DNA of 64,000 bases from Hymenolepis diminuta (lineage: Eukaryota; Platyhelminthes; Cestoda; Cyclophyllidea; Hymenolepididae). This document shows positions 57,101 to 63,705 of this stretch, piece by piece; the stretch's first letter is position 1, and each line of letters opens with the position of its first letter. The stretch covers positions 720,225-784,224 of the forward strand of contig CAADRB010000047.1 in the NCBI GenBank assembly GCA_900708905.1, read 5' to 3'. The translations under genes were made by a program, and so were the position numbers. Under the pieces are notes generated by a model. The model was not told where the DNA came from, did not search any database, and saw nothing but the letters and a program-made list of their open reading frames with translations.

Positions 57101-60100
57101 TACTGTCCAATTTACAAGGTGATTCATTAGTTGGGGGAAAAAATTTCACAATTAAAGGTTGTTTTCAAGAAAAAAAGGAAGAAAATATAAAATGTTAGTA
57201 TCGCCAAGGAAAAAAATATGTAATAACTTGCACACTTTCATTTTCTCCTTGACAACTTTACTGTTCCCACTGATGCTTTTCGATGATTAAAAATTCTAAA
57301 ATTTGTTCATTTTTCCAAGAGTAATAATAAATCAATAAAAATTAAAATTGAATCGACAACCTAGTGAAAAGCAATTTACACAATCTACATCAACTGTTAG
57401 ATAATGATAATTTCTTGGGAGTTTATTGAGTGGATAGAGATGCATTCAGATTAAGAAATGAAGGAAAGGGAGGAAACAAAGAAACACTAAATTACCGCTG
57501 ACGTTTGCATCCTTCAGATTCTCACCCCACAACGCATTTTCTATTTTCAGATTGTGCTACCTACTTCCATTTGTCTCAAGTTGGAAAACATCTGGTCTGC
57601 TAGATGACAGCATAATTAGAAAAATCCCAGTTGTTACCATTTTTGCAGAAAAATTCATGAGAGATTCATTTTTATTATTTTAAATAATTATGAAATTTAT
57701 AAAAACACACAAATAAGCTGGTAAAATACGACTTCTTGGGAACTGGTAAGCCACTACTATTTGATTATAAATTGAGTATTACTGAATAAAGCGGAGCAGT
57801 CTCTTCTGCTTCTGAGTCTGAGTAATTGCAACTATATACCAGTGCTATGTTTGGGATTAAATTTTCGATCTCATGATGTTTCCTTGAATCGAAATTTCAG
57901 TCTCGAAAAAAATGTTTCTCTGTATTTGCAATTAAAAAACGTGACAAGAGAAATAATAGCACTGGGAACAAAATTTACATACTGTCTACCAGATAAATTA
58001 AATGAAGTAAAAAGGGGAAATGTTCGAATTAAAATCTTTTAATCTTAATAATATTGTGCGTCTTTATAAGACCCAGAAATGAAGGAAATGGAAGAGGAGA
58101 AAACAAAAAAACACTAAAACATCGCAGATACATGGGACCATTTCTTATGCAGAAAAATAAAATGTAACAAAATATCTCAGAACGTAGAAAACAAGTGATG
58201 GATTAGAATTGCAATTGCGACCAATCCTCCGAAATCGACTAACACTGACTTGCACAAAGGAGAATCACTATGAACACAGCGCAGATCAAATAAAACTGCT
58301 AACGTTTCATGAAAAGATATAACACATTACATTTCTTTCTGAATACAGACTATCAAGCGACAAAAATAACTTGATCAATTTCATTAGTAGGATACAATAT
58401 TTGGTTTCTAAACAATACCGACTTACGTAAACTGCTGAAATCATGCATTAGAATCAATATTATGCTGGACACAGATAGCAAATAAACGTTGAATAAACAC
58501 CCATCATAGTTGCGGCGGTCTCATTCTTACGACGTTATGCATTCTGCTTTAATGCTATGGTAAAACAAATGCCCAAGCCCAATCTCACACCAGCATCCAG
58601 TCTCTCATCAGACTTTCAACTTAAATTACTTTTGTGATAGACTCTAGAATGACAGCAGCTTAACAGTAGGAAGCTCTAAACACGTGTCAAGTAATTTCAC
58701 ACTTGTAATTGTAAATGGCAAAAATTTTATAGCATTTGCGAAACAAAAGAAGAAAACCTAAAAATCTCTAGAAAGTGAAAATGCTCAGGGTTGCTTTCAG
58801 TTATGTCTTCCTCGTTTTCTCCCCATATTGTACGCTTTTGTCAATTTGCCAACAGGATTTGTCAACTTCTAGCCAGAAAGCATCTGCGCTCTTAACCACT
58901 TTCTTTCGAATGACAAAAGAACCACAAAAATATGAAAATTTAAACCATTCTAACAGAAAAAGGAATTGTCCGACTTTGTATTGATTACAACACAAATTTA
59001 CTTCATTATTGATATTATTTAACAAAGGTTGAAGTTTCACCTCTTTTCTGTGTTCATCAATGAAGCATAGAGCAGTCTAAAGAAATTACATTAGGAAAGT
59101 CGTACGTCGTTGGTACACGTCTGTTAATTAAACTTTGTTTAAATTAAAACAACTACATAATAATAAGCTTTTTGATAAAATATATCAAATATAACGCGAA
59201 AACACAAACTATTTTTAATATCAGAGCGAAGGTTATGGATTAGGGAAACTATTGAAAAGCTTACATAAATATAGCGGTTCTTCAAATAGGATTTTAACTT
59301 ACCTAGAAGTGGAAGACTACAGACACAGCAAGCAAGTTCAAAAGTGAAGTTTTGGAGCTTCAGTTCATTGTGTGATGATTTCGAAGAAGAAGAGGAAGAC
59401 GAAGAAGAGGTAAATGTCCTATCAGCTGGTGAAGGTAATTCCCCAATCAAGGTCTGAAGGAATAACGCATATTAGATAAAATTCTGCCTACTTAAATACT
59501 TTAAGTGAACGTGTTCTCACCATTATTGCTCGTTTCAGCGTACATCGGGCAAATGGGTCACTGATGTCATCTAGAGGACTGAGTGGTTTCAACAGCTTCG
59601 GCAACTCCTCACCGCTAATTCTGTAGGTATTGAAGAGAGTCGTGTAGCGAGAAATACCAATCACCACTAACCATTGAACCACCTGATCCACTGACCAGTT
59701 AGGGAGAGGCTAAACATGGAAGCAAATTCAACGTGATATGCTAAGTAAATTTCCAATTCACAGAAATATGCATTTTGTTTAGAAATAACACCTTGCCGCC
59801 TATTTGTTTAGAGGCTTTCATTCTACCTCAAGTCACCACATTCACGCTAATGTAGTCCTTGGCATGGCAGACATGTACGTTGGTCACAACGACACCCCAC
59901 AAATAAAAGCAGCTTGTCTTTTAATATCCAGGAGTTAAGCTATCCTAAGTAGCATATGTCACTTACATTTTCTAAACGTATTTGAAGAGTACTGGAAACC
60001 CATTAAAAGGCAATCACAATGCGGTTGTCGAAAAGCGAGTGGTATGAAAAAATTGCTATGCAATACCACAGGGAAATTATAACCAAATTCCAAAATGATT

Positions 60101-61690
60101 CATATAAAAGTGAGTATTCCTAAAGCGACATCTATTGAAGCATAAAGGCCATTTATGCTAATTTTTTCATACTTATCATTTGTTAATTTAGACAGTGACA
60201 AAACATGACATCTAACGAGAATGTGAAGATAACTGCACACACCTTAGATTTTTTGAAAAATCCAGACTGTTTCAGTAATAAGTGACTTGATCCATTTTTT
60301 ATACAGAGTTACCCCATATTCTTTCCCGTCGGAAACATAGATAGTCACAAATCATGGAAACAACATGATTTTTGTAAATTGACTGAACGAGCACAAAACT
60401 CTTTAGACTACAAGACGGCGCAGGATGAATAAAATGAAGTTCACTTTTTCCCACAAGATAAATAAGTTGTATAGGATTAAATTGGTCGGAAAGATAAGTT
60501 CTCCAGTAAATAATAAATTAGCTGAGCTTAAAATTGGAAGGGATAACATGTGAAATACCATTATATTACGCAATTTTTAATATAGTCAAAAGAATCTCGA
60601 TGTTGATATTAGTTTTTTAAAAGAGTCACATTAGAGCTTAATTGGGCCGTGATAGACAAGACATCTCTAGCGACTTATCAACTCACATTGACTGAATAGA
60701 CAAAACATTAAGAATCTTTCGATTAAACTTGATCCATATCGAAGAGATGGATTTCAAATTTTATGCAGTCGTCTTATTGCTGATGCTTTCTTTCTAAAAG
60801 TTATTCTGTGAAACAGGTACAAACCATAATCTTTTAGCAATAAGAAATATCCTATTTTAAAAATATTCTGAAATGAATAACAGGAAGGAGACTGTTAAGG
60901 AACATGTAAAGAATTCGTAAAATAAAGATTGGAATCTAAAACAAACCCATTGAGTTGAATTTGTGCTTACAAAGGTTTCAATTATGTAAGGATTTATTTG
61001 TACTATGACCAAAGGCTAACAAAGTAGGAAAAGTTGCGTAGCTTTTAAAATTCCATGTTTTGTAAGGGAAAAGTTGAATTTAGACGTTCCTGGGAACAAG
61101 TGAAATGAATAACTCCAAAATTATTTCCATTTGAGATACTTAAGACATCTACATCCGATTGCAGATTAGTTTGCAGCAATCTAAGTAGACTATTTGCTTT
61201 GAATGCTATTTGATTTCTTTTTCTGATGTTTCACATTCAATTTTTATGCTTAAAGTTCGGATTCTAAAACATAAATTTAACAATAACCATACATCCTCTA
61301 GTACAATTTTCAAAGATTGAGGAGAAACGAAGGAATGGAAAAAGTAATTTACTAAGAATCCTCTCAATTTATCTGACTTTTCAGTTAAGACAATCAATGG
61401 ACTTAGACAAGGCGGGTCCCCAAAAAATTAAAATATGGCTCAAAATGGTTGATATGATAAAGTAAAGTTCTAACCTGATCGGACAAAGAAATAGCGACCG
61501 AAGTATCCATTTCAGTGCAACTTCGCTTCAATTTCTCGCACTTTCCAGCCTTGACGAAACAAGCGGTGTGGAATAGGCATCCACAAGTGATACATTGTTT
61601 TGCTGTGCATCGGGGAGTGACAATATAATCCTCACACACTGTACAAAGTCGAGGATGGCCTACCGATACTCGCACAAGGTTATGACTCAT
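26870..61690 (-). CDS. PIK3R1: PI3K class IA regulatory subunit (p85-like), 12 exons, 1018 aa
   Basis: Regulatory (adaptor) subunit that binds and stabilises p110 and brings it to phosphotyrosine sites at the plasma membrane. Exons, in transcript order: 61690-61475, 59709-59521, 59453-59303, 53049-52805, 50417-50277, 49552-49282, 47419-47039, 42629-42326, 41371-41080, 39114-38969, 30075-29638, 27152-26870. They total 3057 nt, and every splice phase agrees. Domains: C1 (residues 3-51), SAM (about 73-140), C1 (163-215), RhoGAP/BH (about 270-525), nSH2 (592 to about 690), helical iSH2 (about 700-850), cSH2 (888 to about 985), proline-rich tail. Human p85alpha has 724 residues and starts with SH3; no SH3 is seen here. 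Both SH2 domains keep the phosphate-binding Arg (617 and 912). Identity as p85 rests on the SH2-iSH2-SH2 core preceded by BH. The start ATG follows an in-frame stop 24 bases upstream, though a trans-splice acceptor there is possible. Confidence 0.92.
27477..28774 (-). mobile_element. complete but inactive mariner transposon
   Basis: A 1298-bp element with terminal inverted repeats of about 30 bp. The left end is TCGAGTTGTAACAGAAGTTC and the right end, on the other strand, is CCAGGTTGTGACAGAAGTTC. TA dinucleotides flank it at 27475-27476 and 28775-28776, the expected target-site duplication of Tc1/mariner. Size and ends are typical of mariner. It lies in the last intron of the p85 gene, antisense-neutral (transposase on the same strand as the host gene). 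Confidence 0.92.
27555..28600 (-). pseudogene. degenerate mariner transposase
   Basis: Broken into several frames. Recognisable blocks, in order: DNA-binding region [32 protein letters not shown] (about 28417-28290), [13 protein letters not shown] (about 28010-27970), [17 protein letters not shown] (about 27870-27800), and HSPHSPDL. The second catalytic Asp (HHDN) is present. The first Asp of the S-D-E-K-W block appears as S-G-E-K-W, and a frameshift follows SPDL, where the third Asp should lie. There are stops between blocks. It is certainly non-functional as it stands. Confidence 0.88.
29638..30075 (-). CDS. PIK3R1: p85 exon 11: second iSH2 helix and first half of C-terminal SH2
   Basis: Codons 780-924 plus partial codons, acceptor CCTTTCAG|T. 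A long charged helix (about 783-848) ends in the basic stretch RRELKRRS. An acidic/Gly linker follows, then the cSH2 from Trp888 with GTFLIRPS (Arg912) and FALTLK. The donor must be AA|GCAAGT at 29637: the only nearby GT (5 nt on) would put exon 12 out of frame. This is therefore a GC-AG intron. Confidence 0.92.
31680..31826. repeat. dispersed repeat copy 1 (LTR-like)
   Basis: Shares ATAACTCTCTTGCG, CATAAATAGCC, GCCCATAAGTCA and ATTTCATTCTTGC, in the same order, with copy 3. It is the most truncated copy. See the copies at 32805-33025 and 34770-35007. Confidence 0.5.
32805..33025. repeat. dispersed repeat copy 2 (LTR-like)
   Basis: Shares TTGAATAA(A/G)CAA at its left end, AACTCTCTTG, ATATAAATAGAC, GTCAGTAGAGATTTGAATC and CTGTAACCAT with the other copies. 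Copies 2 and 3 are in direct orientation and flank the integrase remnant, as LTRs would, although divergence is high. Confidence 0.5.
33421..33830 (-). pseudogene. integrase-core remnant of a second Ty3/Gypsy element
   Basis: On the minus strand, [20 protein letters not shown] aligns with the x-P-W-x-R-x-H-x-D-F-A-G-P-x block of Gypsy integrases. [10 protein letters not shown] and [19 protein letters not shown] follow. After a frameshift comes [18 protein letters not shown], then [12 protein letters not shown]. The catalytic Asp of the D-F-A-G-P block is lost, and the second (S-D-N-G-T-Q-F) is altered to R-D-V-T-Q-F. It is dead. It lies in the 8.9-kb intron between p85 exons 10 and 11. Confidence 0.72.
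34770..35007. repeat. dispersed repeat copy 3 (LTR-like)
   Basis: Shares landmarks with copies 1 and 2: TTGATTGAATAAGCAACCAA, AATTCTCTTGCGCG, ATATAAATAGAC, GCCCATAAGTCAACAGAG and TCTATAACCATTAC. It is followed at once by a GT microsatellite (35022-35037). Confidence 0.5.
35022..35037. repeat. (GT)8 microsatellite
   Basis: Eight uninterrupted GT units in the p85 intron between exons 10 and 11. Confidence 0.9.
36735..36980 (+). repeat. possible dispersed repeat, copy B
   Basis: Counterpart of 18215-18470 in the opposite orientation. It contains CACACGCGTCCTCGCCCAAG and long CT-rich tracts, and lies inside the p85 intron between exons 10 and 11. Confidence 0.3.
38969..39114 (-). CDS. PIK3R1: p85 exon 10: inter-SH2 coiled-coil segment
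   Basis: Codons 731-778 plus two bases, acceptor CCCTTTTCAG|CTG, donor CCAG|GTAAAC. It encodes a helical peptide beginning [16 protein letters not shown], in the position of the first long iSH2 helix. Sequence similarity to vertebrate iSH2 is weak. The call rests on the phase-consistent junctions with exons 9 and 11, and on the total nSH2-cSH2 spacing (about 197 residues), which is close to that of human p85. Confidence 0.78.
41080..41371 (-). CDS. PIK3R1: p85 exon 9: second half of N-terminal SH2 and start of iSH2
   Basis: Codons 634-730, acceptor TTATAG|A, donor AAG|GTGAGT. It continues the nSH2 with [18 protein letters not shown], aligned with LIKIFHRDGKYGFSDPL of human p85. [10 protein letters not shown] follows, and the domain closes with RLLYPV. 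The remaining about 40 residues ([18 protein letters not shown] and onward) are amphipathic and probably begin the inter-SH2 helical region that contacts p110. Confidence 0.92.
42326..42629 (-). CDS. PIK3R1: p85 exon 8: linker and first half of N-terminal SH2
   Basis: Codons 533-632 plus partial codons, acceptor CCCCACAG|GT, donor GAAAA|GTAAGT. After a Gly/Pro/Thr-rich linker, the SH2 domain starts at Trp592 (EWYWGDVSR, nearly identical to EWYWGDISR in human p85). It has DGAFLVRDS with the phosphate-binding Arg617, then strand C (AFTLTEK) at the exon edge. This is the most recognisable exon of the gene. Confidence 0.95.
42630..47038 (-). other. p85 intron between exons 7 and 8 (4.4 kb)
   Basis: No repeat or nested gene recognised. 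A minus-strand 78-codon frame at 44932-45168 has no motif I know and lacks usable splice context. Confidence 0.6.
47039..47419 (-). CDS. PIK3R1: p85 exon 7: C-terminal part of RhoGAP/BH domain
   Basis: Codons 405-531 plus one base. The acceptor is TTAG|CTA after a strong pyrimidine tract. Helices include [15 protein letters not shown] (aligned with the LQYLLKHFFKL helix of human p85) and [13 protein letters not shown] (aligned with the NLA-x-x-F-x-P-x-L-x-R helix of RhoGAPs, with the usual Asn absent). The 3' end is the least certain boundary of the gene. A|GTAGGT at 47039 is chosen because only phase 1 joins exon 8; a nearby AG|GTATCC donor would shift the frame. Confidence 0.82.
49282..49552 (-). 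CDS. PIK3R1: p85 exon 6: RhoGAP/BH catalytic-loop region
   Basis: Codons 315-404 plus one base, acceptor TTTCAG|GCG, donor GCAT|GTAAGC. It contains G-V-Y-R-T-S (Arg322), aligned with the arginine-finger loop of RhoGAPs and with L-Y-R-T-Q in human p85alpha. Further on, [18 protein letters not shown] aligns with the FKRYLLDLPNPVIP segment of the human p85 BH domain, and LALAPG with its SLAPE. This is the clearest evidence that the domain is the p85-type BH rather than another RhoGAP. Confidence 0.9.
50277..50417 (-). CDS. PIK3R1: p85 exon 5: start of RhoGAP/BH domain
   Basis: Codons 268-314 (47 codons, phase 0 at both ends), acceptor TTCTACAG|ATT, donor ATG|GTTAGT. The peptide [16 protein letters not shown] resembles the opening helix of RhoGAP domains (x-V-P-x-x-L-x-x-A-x-x-x-L-E). 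A Ser/Thr/Pro-rich insert (about residues 299-314) separates it from the catalytic-loop exon, longer than the loop in vertebrate p85. The open frame in this stretch that starts on the other phase is a shadow; the phase chosen joins cleanly to exons 4 and 6. Confidence 0.8.
52805..53049 (-). CDS. PIK3R1: p85 exon 4: second half of second C1 domain and linker
   Basis: Codons 186-267, acceptor TTTAG|GTC, donor CAG|GTGAGA. It completes the second C1 domain: G186-L-N-S-Q-G191 followed by ligands C194, C197, H202, C205, C215. The Q-G pair is the motif typical of diacylglycerol/phorbol-responsive C1 domains such as those of PKC and chimaerin. The last spacer (x9) is two residues longer than usual. 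After the C1 comes a Ser/Pro-rich linker (residues about 216-267), probably disordered. Confidence 0.87.
54771..54831 (-). repeat. tRNA-like Pol III promoter boxes (possible SINE head)
   Basis: On the minus strand, TGGCGTAGGGA (54824-54814) resembles an A box and GGGTTCGATG (54788-54779) a B box, about 36 nt apart, which is a normal spacing. No cloverleaf with a 7-bp acceptor stem forms, so this is a tRNA relic or SINE head, not a tRNA gene. Confidence 0.3.
56319..56496 (+). repeat. solo LTR fragment, same family as 18603-20625
   Basis: Shares TACAATTATGAAAA, GGATTAATATGAATTACGAT and AACTTGTGTTTTCCTTCTTC, in order, with the two LTRs of the degenerate Gypsy element. No internal sequence flanks it. 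It sits in the p85 intron between exons 3 and 4. Confidence 0.5.
59303..59453 (-). CDS. PIK3R1: p85 exon 3: serine run and first half of second C1 domain
   Basis: Codons 136-185 plus one base of codon 186, acceptor CTTCAG|ACC, donor CTAG|GTAAGT. It contains nine consecutive Ser codons (residues 151-159, positions 59382-59408), then His163 and the first Cys pair (C177, C180) of a C1 domain. The C1 domain is split by the next intron after its conserved Leu-Leu-Gly. The phase-1 junction with exon 4 restores an uninterrupted C1 motif, which strongly supports both boundaries. Confidence 0.87.
59382..59408 (-). repeat. coding serine repeat in p85 exon 3
   Basis: Nine Ser codons, mainly TCT with TCC and TCG interruptions, directly before the second C1 domain. 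It is a trinucleotide tract able to vary in length without a frameshift. Confidence 0.85.
59521..59709 (-). CDS. PIK3R1: p85 exon 2: SAM domain
   Basis: Codons 73-135, phase 0 at both ends, acceptor TTTAG|CC and donor ATG|GTGAGA. It opens with the SAM signature W-S-V-x-x-V-x-x-W-L (Trp77 followed by VDQVVQWL). It continues with a hydrophobic helix ([13 protein letters not shown]) and ends in a basic/hydrophobic helix (RCTLKRAIM) that runs into exon 3, as the last helix of SAM domains does. SAM domains self-associate or bind other SAM domains. None is present in vertebrate p85. The intron that follows is only 67 nt, against 0.7-8.9 kb for the other introns of the gene. Confidence 0.8.
61475..61690 (-). 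CDS. PIK3R1: p85 exon 1: first C1 zinc-binding domain
   Basis: Codons 1-72, starting at ATG and ending phase 0 at donor CAG|GTTAGA. The zinc ligands follow the C1 spacing closely: H3-x12-C16-x2-C19-x13-C33-x2-C36-x4-H41-x2-C44-x6-C51. The final spacer is one residue shorter than the canonical x7. The domain lacks the QG motif and hydrophobic loop residues of diacylglycerol-binding C1 domains, so it is more likely an atypical, structural or protein-binding C1. This is a visual motif match; no profile search was run. Confidence 0.85.
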
Positions 61691-61791
61691 CCTGACTTCA
61701 TAATCTAGATTTCATCAAAATGGATAACTTTCAATCAAACGTCATTTATATAATAGGCAAAGAAGACGAGTAGAATGGGTAGATTGCAAAT

Positions 61792-61797
61792 TTTATT
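61792..61797 (-). promoter_or_regulatory. poly(A) signal AATAAA of the NDUFA11-like gene
   Basis: Canonical AATAAA on the minus strand, 58 nt after the stop codon of the NDUFA11-like gene and about 100 nt before the p85 ATG. Its placement in a 165-nt intergenic gap matches the layout of trans-spliced operons. Confidence 0.6.
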
Positions 61798-61855
61798 TGC
61801 CTACTAAGTTATTACATTGGTTCAGCAGCAAGTGGGTTTAACAATCGGGTCTGGT

Positions 61856-62525
61856 CTACACAAATTTCTCCAAGTCTTCCTCTTCCTGACGCCATCTTCT
61901 ATTCATGTATCTATGATTGAGGGAGATGAAGGCATTTGGAACGGGTCCACGACAATGTCCAATATCCTTGTCAGCGAATTCTGGACGAATAAGTTCAATC
62001 TGCTTGATCAGGAAGGAGGAAATGGCAAAAAGAAGAACCATGTGCATACGAGAAGCAAGAGGAGCTAGTGACAAAAAATAATGGCATAATGTGCATAAGG
62101 ATGAATAAAAAAGTAAAATTAAAATGCTCACCCTTATAGCGGACGAGATAACCCGCAGCTGCTCCACCCACTGCATGTGCAACAGTGCTATGCTCCTTAT
62201 TAAGAGCTTTTGCGGTAAAATAGCTTGCAGTAGCATGCAGAGCCCCAGCACCCACTAACACAGTTATTTAAAAACAAACGAAAAAAATTACGGCCAAGAG
62301 ATAGGATACGAATGGCTTTAATACCATTTGCGTAAACGCTACGACCAGAGAGAAGAGCAGGTAAGTATACAATGCCGGCATTGAAGGCACCTTGTAAAAA
62401 TTGAAAATTATGAAATGGCTCATTAAGTTACCAATAAAATAACCAGTGAATGTGGCCATTTTTATACGATAGAACGGGTGCTCATTATCCTTAGAATTGA
62501 AATAATTATATGCGAAATTTGGCAT
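61856..62525 (-). CDS. NDUFA11: NDUFA11-like mitochondrial complex I subunit (Tim17/22/23 fold)
   Basis: Accessory membrane subunit of NADH:ubiquinone oxidoreductase in the inner mitochondrial membrane (known of the family). Exons are 62525-62325 (ATG, 67 codons), about 62254-62132, and 62064-61856 (stop TAG). Exons 2 and 3 join in phase 1 (AAGG|GTGAGC and CACTAG|CT). Exon 2 has the hydrophobic glycine-rich segment AHAVGGAAAGYLVRYK, matching the VAGGVAAGG and FLGGCAGGLTLGA region of fly and human NDUFA11. Exon 3 continues with a transmembrane helix (MVLLFAISSFLIKQ) and a charged tail. Exon 1 has two hydrophobic stretches after DNEHPFYRIK. The junction of exons 1 and 2 is not resolved: the obvious donor is phase 0, while the nearest AG acceptor needs phase 1. 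Predicted length is about 177 aa (human 141). Another Tim17-superfamily member is the main alternative. Confidence 0.6.
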
Positions 62526-63705
62526 ATTTGCTAATATGGGTTAGGTAAGCGAGAATCCTTCCCAACACTAAGCAGGCGGAAATCCAAACGGGCTAGCCAA
62601 CAACAGTGGATGATACAATGTAAAACGTTTTATACATTAATTTTTCCTTAAAATAGCTAATATTTTGGCATTAAATTTATAATTGAAGCCAAAAAATTAA
62701 TTAAAATGTGTTGAAAGTTTTTTGAATTTTATTTTGAGGTATATTTTGGGTAATATACACAACGGCCGATTAAATATTAACTACTTGGTTTAAAGCTTAA
62801 TTAAATAGTAGAATATGTCCGGGCTTTGTTTATATTAATAATATTTCCTAAATAAGGCTAAAATTAGAATTTCGTTCTGTTATAAGCAGCAGGTACTCAC
62901 CCACGTCTAGTGATCGGAAATGAAAAGATCTCTAATTGCACGTAGATAATTACATAGATGTTAATCATCACGCGGGGACATCGAGGATTGGAAATCACTG
63001 GCATCTTGCTAAAAGCGATTGTTTATAAACCCTAATTTGTTTATCAACAAACTTGGACCGATCTAGCGGCATGAGTGCCTAAATTTACTCCTTCTACCTG
63101 GCCTCGATCCACATCTAAGCACACACTGCATTAATCAGTGTTTTTAAGTGGAAAGCGCTTTTTAGCCTCAAAATGTTTTTGCCAATGAAAATGGGTCATG
63201 AATTCTATTATGATCTGCTCTTGTCTGAAGGATATTGCAACCGACTTCAAGATTCCCTAAGAAATTGTACTAGTTGAAGACTAAACTTGACAGCACCACA
63301 ATAAAAAACTACGCAAACCACCACATCGAAATAAGTTGCACGTTTTCGTATCGATAGGTCGATTTATATTATACTGCATTTACAGCCGTAATGTAAATAA
63401 ATTTTTTTGAAAAAATGCCATTTAAAAGGTAGAAAATTAAGAATCCTACATATAAGGATTATTTTGACGAAAATATTATCTTCTATGTAGCACACCCGTT
63501 TGTAAGTTTGATTGCCAGTGGGTTTATTGTGAGATCGACCGGAAGACGAGAGAAGTGCCATCGAGTCCTAGTAGTACATGGGAATAATATCTTGATCGTT
63601 TTTTCGCGTCATTGCCCTAAATCGGGGACCACAGGCTCTCTGGGAGTAAGAGAGCTGTAAGGTATAGAAAAAAAAATTAATAACACTAAGACTATTTAAA
63701 GAACG
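62526..63705. other. intergenic region between divergent genes
   Basis: About 1.2 kb between the start of the minus-strand NDUFA11-like gene and the plus-strand frame at 63706. It is AT-rich up to about 62880 and more balanced after it. It probably contains the promoters of both genes, but I see no convincing motif. A 65-codon minus-strand frame at 63364-63561 has no coding character. Confidence 0.4.

Larger units (their letters stand above)
53050..59302 (-). other. p85 intron between exons 3 and 4 (6.3 kb)
   Basis: Splits the second C1 domain. It contains the tRNA-like boxes (about 54.8 kb) and the solo LTR fragment (about 56.4 kb). A 69-codon plus-strand frame at 58775-58984 starts with a hydrophobic segment but has no other support. 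Confidence 0.75.

Noticed and set aside
58775..58984. 69-codon plus-strand frame with a hydrophobic, signal-peptide-like start
   Set aside because: It lies inside a p85 intron on the opposite strand with no splice or expression evidence. Hydrophobic starts are common by chance in AT-rich DNA.
61817..62068. 83-codon plus-strand frame
   Set aside because: Antisense shadow of the last exon of the NDUFA11-like gene.
61856..62251. 131-codon minus-strand frame reading straight through exons 2 and 3 of the NDUFA11-like gene
   Set aside because: In its first part it uses a frame without the glycine-rich Tim17-like motif. The spliced reading has good donor and acceptor sites and matches NDUFA11.
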